A stretch of 11,568 nucleotides of DNA from JALWSI01 sp964569095 [NCBI: uncultured Aquificales bacterium] (lineage in GTDB: Bacteria; Thermosulfidibacterota; Thermosulfidibacteria; Thermosulfidibacterales), in the NCBI GenBank assembly GCA_964569095.1, contig CAZMTB010000127.1, positions 1 through 11,568 on the forward strand, read 5' to 3'. Below the pieces are notes generated by a model. It was given only the letters and a program-made list of their open reading frames with translations. It searched no databases and had not been told where the DNA came from. Positions 7,155-11,568 of this stretch are shown here, one piece after another (position 1 is the first letter of the stretch; each line of letters opens with the position of its first letter). A program made the position numbers and the translations under genes.

Positions 7155-7970
7155 ATGAAGGAGAAGCTCTGCTCGTTGGAAGAGGCAGTAGCCGCCCACG
7201 TGAAAGACGGGGATGTGGTGGCAATAGGGGGAGTAGGAAGAAACCGCGCCCCCATGGCCCTGGTGAGGGAGATAGTCAGACAGGGCAAGAGAAACCTGCA
7301 CATCGTTGGCAGGGAGAAGGGCATGGAGTTCGACCTGCTCATCGGGGCGGGCTGCGTGAAGAAGGTGACCTTTGCCTTGGTGAGCCTGGAGGAGTACGGC
7401 CTGGCCATGAACTTCAGGCGAAAGGCCCAGGCGGGCGAGATCGAGCTGGACGAACACGCCTGCAACTCGGTGATAACCTCCCTGAGGGCTGCGGCAATGG
7501 GGCTTCCCTTCCTCCCCCTTAAGGGCATGTTCGGTTCCGGGGTGTTCGAGGTGAACGAGAACCTGAAAGAGATCACCTGCCCCTTCACGGGAGAACGTTT
7601 GGCAGCGGTGAGGGCAATAAAGCCCGACGTCACCATCATCCACGCCCATCAGGCCGACAAGTACGGCAACATCAGGGTGATAGGCTCTCCGTTTGAAGAC
7701 ATCCTCAAGGCCTGGGCCGCAGAGAGGACCATCGTCACCGTGGAAGAGATCATAGACGAAGAGGAGGTACGCAACCACCCCAACCTCACCTCCATCCCCT
7801 ACCTCTACATCACCGCCGTAGTCCACCAGCCAAAGGGAGCATGGCCAGCCTCTTGCGACGCCTACTACGAGAGCGACTTGGAGGAGATCAAGGCCTATGC
7901 CCAGGCAATAAAGACCCCCGAGGGATTCCAGGAGTACCTGGAGAAACGGGTTCTCAACAGGAGGGACTGA
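7155..7970 (+). CDS. CoA-transferase family subunit A (GctA/IpdA-like)
   Basis: The 271-residue protein matches the alpha subunit of the glutaconate CoA-transferase/IpdA branch of class I CoA-transferases. Visible family segments are an N-terminal GDVVAIGGVGRNRAPMALV (19-37), the LRAAAMGLPFLP block (110-121), DVTIIHAHQADKYGNIRV (158-175) and ERTIVTVEEII (190-200). It is shorter than the classic GctA of about 320 residues. GctA-type subunits bind CoA or acyl-CoA while the catalytic Glu normally lies in subunit B; here B lacks it. An acidic pair Asp99-Glu100 sits in the region where, as I recall, IpdA of the mycobacterial cholesterol pathway supplies a catalytic Glu. It starts 27 bases after the mutase stop behind GGGGGAGG, and subunit B begins 3 bases later. 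It could transfer CoA to a short acid such as isobutyrate, or with B hydrolyse a C-C bond of a cyclic acyl-CoA. Family is sure, reaction is not. Confidence 0.88.
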   Translation: MKEKLCSLEEAVAAHVKDGDVVAIGGVGRNRAPMALVREIVRQGKRNLHIVGREKGMEFDLLIGAGCVKKVTFALVSLEEYGLAMNFRRKAQAGEIELDEHACNSVITSLRAAAMGLPFLPLKGMFGSGVFEVNENLKEITCPFTGERLAAVRAIKPDVTIIHAHQADKYGNIRVIGSPFEDILKAWAAERTIVTVEEIIDEEEVRNHPNLTSIPYLYITAVVHQPKGAWPASCDAYYESDLEEIKAYAQAIKTPEGFQEYLEKRVLNRRD

Positions 7971-7973
7971 GAG

Positions 7974-8750
7974 ATGGCAGCAGAGTACACCACAGCGGAG
8001 TTGATGGCAGTATGCCTTGCCAGGGAGATCTCTGACGGTGACAGGGTACTTCAGGGGCTATATTCACCTCTGCCCATGATCGCCTGCCTGCTGGCCAAGA
8101 GGTTTCACGCCCCCAACATGAGCTACCTCAACACCGCCGACGTCATAGATCCCCAACCCAAAGAGCTCCCCTTCTCAACCGCCGGCCCTGCCCTTCAGGA
8201 GAGGGCAGTGGCCTACATCCCTTTATGGCAGACCTTTGACCTGGCCCAGAGAGGCGAACTGGACCTCATATTCCTGGGAGCGGCTCAGGTAGACAGGTTC
8301 GGCAACACAAACCTGAGCGCAATAGGACCCTACGAGAATCCCAAGGTTAGACTACCCGGTGGCGCCGCATCGGCCCACCTGTGCGCAATAATGGAGACGG
8401 TGATCTGGGTGCCCAGACACAACAACAGGGTGTTTGTGGAGAAGGTGGACTTCATCACCGGCCAGGGATACCTCACTGGAGGGGACGCCAGGGAGAGGGC
8501 AGGCATTCCCAAAGGAGGACCCCGCAAGGTAGTCACCAACCTCTGCGTGATGGACTTCGAACCGGAGACCAAGGCGATGAGACTGGTCTCCCTGCATCCG
8601 GGAGTGACCCTGGAGCAGGTTAAGGAGGCTACGGGGTTCGAACTGATCATACCAGCCGAGGTGGAAGAGACCATCCCTCCCTCCCAGGAAGAGCTCGACT
8701 TTATGAGAGAGATAGATCCCAAAGGTGTAAGGGAGTTGGAGTTCCACTAA
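7974..8750 (+). CDS. CoA-transferase family subunit B (GctB/IpdB-like), catalytic Glu replaced
   Basis: Partner of the preceding gene, 258 residues. It follows Acidaminococcus GctB nearly end to end: the N-terminal helix YTTAELMAVCLAREI, LAKRFHAPN (40-48), GAAQVDRFGNTN, RVFVEKVDFITGQGYL and a C-terminal IDPKGVREL. Counting from the N-terminus without gaps, the catalytic Glu54 of GctB falls on Asn53 in MSYLNTADV, and no other Glu is nearby until residue 64. SLHPGVTLEQVKEAT resembles IpdB, a family member that lacks the glutamate and acts as a ring-opening hydrolase with IpdA. Canonical ping-pong CoA transfer through a glutamyl-CoA thioester is thus doubtful. The gene lies three bases after subunit A, with AGGAGGG as its ribosome binding site. 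The 93 bases after its stop form the only sizeable gap in the operon and show no clear hairpin or promoter. Confidence 0.88.
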   Translation: MAAEYTTAELMAVCLAREISDGDRVLQGLYSPLPMIACLLAKRFHAPNMSYLNTADVIDPQPKELPFSTAGPALQERAVAYIPLWQTFDLAQRGELDLIFLGAAQVDRFGNTNLSAIGPYENPKVRLPGGAASAHLCAIMETVIWVPRHNNRVFVEKVDFITGQGYLTGGDARERAGIPKGGPRKVVTNLCVMDFEPETKAMRLVSLHPGVTLEQVKEATGFELIIPAEVEETIPPSQEELDFMREIDPKGVRELEFH

Positions 8751-8843
8751 ACGATCGGAAAACGATGGACTGGAAACGGAAGGTCTATTTGAGTAAAGTA
8801 TCCTTTTGAAGCGAGAAAGAGAAGAAGAGAGCGGAGGACGACG

Positions 8844-9260
8844 ATGGCAGAAGAGAGAAAGGTTAAGATTCTGGTAGCCAAACCTGGCCTCGACGGCCAC
8901 GACCGTGGAGCCAAGGTCGTGGCCAGGGCACTGAGAGACGCCGGTTTCGAGGTGATCTACACCGGGCTTCACCAGTCGCTTGAGCAGATAGTGGAATCCG
9001 CCATGGAGGAGGACGTGGACGCCATTGGCATAAGCATCCTCTCTGGAGCCCACAACTACGTCTTTCCAACCCTCATGGAGCTTCTGAGAAAAGAGGGCAT
9101 GGACGATGTGGTGGTATTTGGAGGAGGCATAATCCCCCTGGACGACATTCCTGGCCTGAAGGAGGCAGGGGTGAAAGAGATCTTCTTACCTGGAACCTCC
9201 TTAGAGGAGATCGTGGACTGGGTGAAAGAGAACGTGAAACCCAGAGAGGTCGTCCTCTAA
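8844..9260 (+). CDS. Acyl-CoA mutase small subunit, B12-binding domain
   Basis: The 138-residue protein is a stand-alone flavodoxin-like cobalamin-binding domain and completes the mutase encoded at 5457. It carries [10 protein letters not shown], with Lys13, Asp17 and His19 in the spacing of Lys604, Asp608 and His610 of methylmalonyl-CoA mutase; the histidine replaces dimethylbenzimidazole as lower cobalt ligand (base-off/His-on). GISILSGAH (62-70) is the SxL segment and VFGGGIIP (91-98) the glycine-rich loop around the nucleotide tail. Length and motifs match small subunits of split mutases such as IcmB. The start follows GGAGG by seven bases. It is separated from the large subunit by the CoA-transferase pair, an unusual order for two subunits of one enzyme, and the crotonase gene follows after four bases. 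Confidence 0.95.
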   Translation: MAEERKVKILVAKPGLDGHDRGAKVVARALRDAGFEVIYTGLHQSLEQIVESAMEEDVDAIGISILSGAHNYVFPTLMELLRKEGMDDVVVFGGGIIPLDDIPGLKEAGVKEIFLPGTSLEEIVDWVKENVKPREVVL

Positions 9261-9264
9261 GAGG

Positions 9265-10035
9265 ATGAAGAAGGGGATGGGGGAAAAAACCTCCCCGGCA
9301 ACCCCAAAGGGCCCCTCCCCCTACAGGTTTCTGAAGGTGGAGGACGCGGGGGGAGGGGTTCTAAACCTATGGATAGATAGAGCCGAGCAGCTGAACACCC
9401 TGAGCGTACCCACCCTGCACGAGCTAACCCGATTCTTTTCGGAATTGCCAGAGCGGGAAGCGAGGGTGGTGTTGATCAGGGGAGCAGGAGGAAAGGCATT
9501 CGCGGCAGGGGCAAACATAAAGGAGCTCATGCCCTTTGGTCCGTGGGAGGCCCGCAGCTTCTCTCTCTTGGGGCAAAACATCTTCTTCCTCATGGAGAAG
9601 GCACCCCAGCTCTTGATTGCCGCGATAGACGGCTACTGCATGGGAGGAGGATGCGACTTCGCCATGGGAGCAGACGTGAGGGTGGCCTCCGAGCGCTCGG
9701 TATTCGCCCACACGGGAGCAAAGATGGGAATAATAACCGGTTTTGGGGGCACCCAGCGACTTCCCAGACTTGTGGGAATGCGAGGTGCAAAGGAGATACT
9801 CTTCACGGGAGAACGGTTCTCTGCCCATAAGGCCCTCCAGATGGGCTTCGTAACTCAGGTGTTTCCAAACGAGGAGTTCCACCAAAGGGCAGAGGCGCTT
9901 GCCCAAGATGTGGCAAGAAGACCGGCAAGTGAGATGATAGCGGCAAAGAGGCTGTTGGGAAAGGCCCTGGATATGGACAGAGCATCCCACAGGCTTTTAG
10001 AATCTGTACTTTGTGGAGAAGAAAAATGGGAATAG
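9265..10035 (+). CDS. Enoyl-CoA hydratase/isomerase (crotonase) family protein with altered active site
   Basis: A crotonase-fold protein of 256 residues. The first oxyanion-hole segment is AFAAGANIKEL (79-89) and the second is GYCMGGGCDFAMGADV (123-138), followed by GITGFGGTQRLPRLVG-like residues. Ungapped comparison of the GGGC to GGTQRL block with rat mitochondrial crotonase puts its catalytic Glu144 and Glu164 at Asp131 and Gly151. The substitution of the second glutamate by glycine makes plain enoyl-CoA hydration uncertain; crotonase-fold enzymes lacking one or both residues do isomerisation, decarboxylation, C-C cleavage or thioester hydrolysis. His149 in FAHTG lies close by. In the operon it could act on the dehydrogenase product, but the reaction is not settled. 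The ATG at 9265 immediately follows GAGG, too close to be ideal; ATG at 9277 is an alternative. Its end overlaps meaB by ten bases. Confidence 0.9.
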   Translation: MKKGMGEKTSPATPKGPSPYRFLKVEDAGGGVLNLWIDRAEQLNTLSVPTLHELTRFFSELPEREARVVLIRGAGGKAFAAGANIKELMPFGPWEARSFSLLGQNIFFLMEKAPQLLIAAIDGYCMGGGCDFAMGADVRVASERSVFAHTGAKMGIITGFGGTQRLPRLVGMRGAKEILFTGERFSAHKALQMGFVTQVFPNEEFHQRAEALAQDVARRPASEMIAAKRLLGKALDMDRASHRLLESVLCGEEKWE

Positions 10036-10973
10036 TTGAGAGACTTCTTAAAGGAGACAGAAGGGCCGCTGCCAGGGTGATGAGGTGGGTTGAAGACGAC
10101 CTGCCGGAGGCCAGGGAGGTGCTGAAGGCCATCTATCCTCACTGCGGAAGGGCATATGTGATAGGCATAACGGGTCCCCCAGGAGGAGGAAAGAGCACCT
10201 TGGTTGATCAGCTTATTGAGGCCCTATGCAAGAGGGGCAAGACCGTAGGCGTGGTTGCGATAGACCCTACCAGCCCCTTCTCTGGGGGAGCAATTTTGGG
10301 TGATCGAATCAGAATGCAGCGCCACAGCGGAGACGAGAGGGTGTTCGTGAAGAGCCTTGCCACCAGGGGACACCTGGGAGGCCTTTCGAAGTCCACCGAC
10401 GACGTGATCCAGGTGATGGACGCCATGGGCAAAGACGTGATTCTGGTGGAGACGGTTGGCGTAGGCCAGGACGAGGTTGACATAGTGAAGACGGCAGACA
10501 CCACGGTTGTTGTGACCGTACCCGGCCTGGGAGACGACATACAGAGCATAAAGGCGGGGGTGCTGGAGATAGGAGACGTTTTTGTGGTGAACAAGGGCGA
10601 TCGTCCCGACGCCGACAGAACCCAAAGGGACCTCGAGATCATGCTGGAGATGAGCGCCCCCCGCCCCGACAACTGGAAACCAAAGATCGTAAGAACGGTG
10701 GCCTACAAGGGGGAGGGAATAGAGGAGCTGCTGAACGCCATCTGTGAGCACAGGGAGTTTCTGGAAGAGACCGGCTCTCTCGAAACCCACCGCAGGGAGA
10801 AAGAAGAACGGCTTTTCGTGAAACTGCTCTCAGACCACCTCGTCAACCAGGTTCTGGGAAGGATGAAGCAGAACGGCAGATACGACAAGTACATGGAGGC
10901 TCTGGTGAAGCACAAGCAGGATCCCTACTCCATCGTTGAGAAGATCAACTGCAGGTGCGAAGAGAGCGAATAG
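10026..10973 (+). CDS. meaB: Methylmalonyl-CoA mutase-associated GTPase MeaB (ArgK family)
   Basis: MeaB is a G3E P-loop GTPase that gates loading of adenosylcobalamin into B12 mutases, protects them from inactivation and helps release damaged cofactor. Motifs in order: P-loop GPPGGGKST (50-58), AIDPTSPFSGGAILGDRIRM (79-98), the G3 motif VETVGVGQ (141-148) typical of the family, and the base-specificity motif NKGD (189-192). A C-terminal dimerisation arm follows (about 255-315). The 315-residue length is normal. The ATG at 10026 is chosen because GGAG lies seven bases upstream and MGIVERLLKGD is a natural N-terminus; the in-frame TTG at 10011 adds only five residues inside the preceding gene. 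Overlap with the crotonase stop implies coupled translation. It closes the operon, and a strong stem-loop follows directly. Its presence confirms that the upstream mutase is a functioning AdoCbl enzyme. Confidence 0.96.
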   Translation: MGIVERLLKGDRRAAARVMRWVEDDLPEAREVLKAIYPHCGRAYVIGITGPPGGGKSTLVDQLIEALCKRGKTVGVVAIDPTSPFSGGAILGDRIRMQRHSGDERVFVKSLATRGHLGGLSKSTDDVIQVMDAMGKDVILVETVGVGQDEVDIVKTADTTVVVTVPGLGDDIQSIKAGVLEIGDVFVVNKGDRPDADRTQRDLEIMLEMSAPRPDNWKPKIVRTVAYKGEGIEELLNAICEHREFLEETGSLETHRREKEERLFVKLLSDHLVNQVLGRMKQNGRYDKYMEALVKHKQDPYSIVEKINCRCEESE

Positions 10974-10975
10974 CA

Positions 10976-11012
10976 AGAAGGGCGATGGGAAATCACCCTC
11001 CCATCGCCTTCT
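10976..11012. terminator. Stem-loop between convergent meaB and kinase genes, probable bidirectional terminator
   Basis: GGCGATGGGA (10981-10990) pairs perfectly with TCCCATCGCC (10999-11008) around AATCACCC. With one bulged G at 10980 the stem extends four more pairs (AGAA with TTCT). It begins three bases after the meaB stop, and its right arm lies within the last codons of the minus-strand gene. T-runs are poor on both sides. Confidence 0.65.
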
Positions 11013-11568
11013 CAATAGCCTCCTTCACCTCCTTTATCCGGTAGGGCTTCTGGAGGTAGAGCAACGCTCCCATCCGAAGCAGCCTCTCCGAAGACGAGTT
11101 CATGGGGTGCCCCGAAGAGATGATCACCCGGGGGTTGGGATCGTGTTGAAGGATTAGCCTCAATACCTCTTCCCCGCTCAGCTTGGGCATGGTGAGATCC
11201 AGAAAGACCAGGTCTGGTTTCTCCCGTCTGTAGAGCTCAACCGCCTCCTCTCCGTCTTCCGCCACAACCACACGATGTCCCAGGTGCTCCAGCATGGTCT
11301 TACAAACATCGGCCACCACCTTTTCATCGTCTGCCAAAAGCACCGTGAGCCTTCTATTCTTTATTGAAGACCCCTCGGAGTTGACCTTGTCTCGTTCAGA
11401 TACCATATCTTTCACCTCCTCGGCAGCGGGAATGTAGAACTGAAAGGTAGTACCAACACCCACCTTGCTGTTGGCAATTATCCAACCCTTGTGCTGCTTG
11501 ACTAGGCCGTACACCATGGCAAGACCCAATCCCGTGCCCTTGCCTATGCCCTTGGTGGTGAAGAAGGG
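10993..11568 (-). CDS. Hybrid sensor histidine kinase/response regulator, C-terminal part only
   Basis: The frame is open to the window edge, so the sensory region, dimerisation helix and most of the kinase are outside. The visible part starts in the HATPase_c ATP lid: FFTTKGIGKGTGLGL contains the G1/G2 glycine boxes, followed by AMVYGLVKQHKGWI and GVGTTFQFYIP, the usual end of the kinase domain. A short charged linker leads to a receiver domain with the acidic pair ADDEK, the phospho-acceptor Asp in LVFLDLTMP and the conserved Lys in YLQKPY. The receiver would be phosphorylated by relay from the kinase or another protein. No output domain follows, so signalling must pass to a further partner. 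It converges on the mutase operon and there is no evidence that it regulates it. The signal sensed cannot be deduced from this part. Confidence 0.93.
   Translation of the reverse strand, partial: PFFTTKGIGKGTGLGLAMVYGLVKQHKGWIIANSKVGVGTTFQFYIPAAEEVKDMVSERDKVNSEGSSIKNRRLTVLLADDEKVVADVCKTMLEHLGHRVVVAEDGEEAVELYRREKPDLVFLDLTMPKLSGEEVLRLILQHDPNPRVIISSGHPMNSSSERLLRMGALLYLQKPYRIKEVKEAIEKAMGG
11404..11421 (-). promoter_or_regulatory. Possible internal ribosome binding site before the receiver domain
   Basis: Inside the hybrid kinase, on the minus strand, GAGGAGGTGA (11421-11412) lies five bases before an in-frame ATG (11406-11404) at the kinase-receiver linker. Initiation here would give a stand-alone receiver of about 137 residues. 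The bases also encode EEVKD, so the match may be a coding coincidence. Confidence 0.25.

Noticed and set aside
6873-7826. Long minus-strand open frame of 317 codons
   Set aside because: It is antisense to the end of the mutase and most of CoA-transferase subunit A, both of which have clear family motifs; its composition (His/Leu/Gly/Val runs) is that of a codon shadow.
8751-8843. Terminator or internal promoter in the largest gap of the operon
   Set aside because: No stem of useful length followed by T residues and no -35/-10 pair at proper spacing could be found.
10011-10025. Upstream TTG start for meaB
   Set aside because: The ATG at 10026 has GGAG at good spacing and a family-typical N-terminus; the TTG lies deeper in the crotonase gene without a site of its own.
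1-11568. CRISPR arrays, insertion sequences, tRNA or rRNA genes, attachment sites
   Set aside because: No regularly spaced direct repeats, transposase motifs, terminal inverted repeats or tRNA-like folds were seen on either strand by eye.

Overview
The window reads as chromosomal DNA of a Gram-negative bacterium with about 60% GC. Support for this is an ADP-heptose pathway enzyme, Shine-Dalgarno-led tightly packed genes, and AGG/AGA/ATA-rich, Glu/Lys/Arg-rich coding that would fit a thermophile. The anaerobic-style CoA chemistry suits a Desulfobacterota-like or syntrophic fatty-acid-oxidising lineage, but this placement is an inference. I see no mobile element, CRISPR array, tRNA or rRNA.

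Left flank (1-3771). The 3' two-thirds of mnmE (tRNA-modification GTPase) enters on the plus strand and ends at a hairpin shared with a convergent minus-strand group. That group reads rfaE2 (heptose-1-phosphate nucleotidyltransferase), then rimO (ribosomal protein S12 methylthiotransferase), then an unrecognised hydrophilic 219-residue protein. A possible 31-residue ORF overlaps the rfaE2 start. The 335 bases between rfaE2 and the next gene form a divergent control region with a good sigma-70-type promoter on the plus strand. An 18-bp inverted repeat covers its -10 box and likely start site.

Core (3772-10973). Eight plus-strand genes lie almost end to end: short-chain-type acyl-CoA dehydrogenase, corrinoid adenosyltransferase (cobO), acyl-CoA mutase large subunit, two CoA-transferase-family subunits, the B12-binding mutase small subunit, a crotonase-family protein, and the MeaB mutase-protecting GTPase. 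The operon therefore carries an adenosylcobalamin-dependent carbon-skeleton mutase together with its cofactor synthesis and repair. The mutase looks like a methylmalonyl-CoA mutase, but its two substrate-selecting residues are Phe84 and Gln202, the isobutyryl-CoA mutase pair. With a SCAD-like dehydrogenase alongside, the simplest reading is interconversion of isobutyryl-CoA and butyryl-CoA feeding beta-oxidation.

Two partners do not fit that textbook picture. The CoA-transferase B subunit has Asn where the family has its catalytic Glu, and the crotonase homologue has Asp and Gly where hydratases have two catalytic Glu residues. The operon may therefore carry out a less familiar acyl-CoA transformation, and this is the most interesting signal in the window.

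Right flank (10974-11568). A strong stem-loop ends the operon and lies against the 3' end of a convergent minus-strand gene: the C-terminal part of a hybrid sensor kinase/response regulator that runs off the window.
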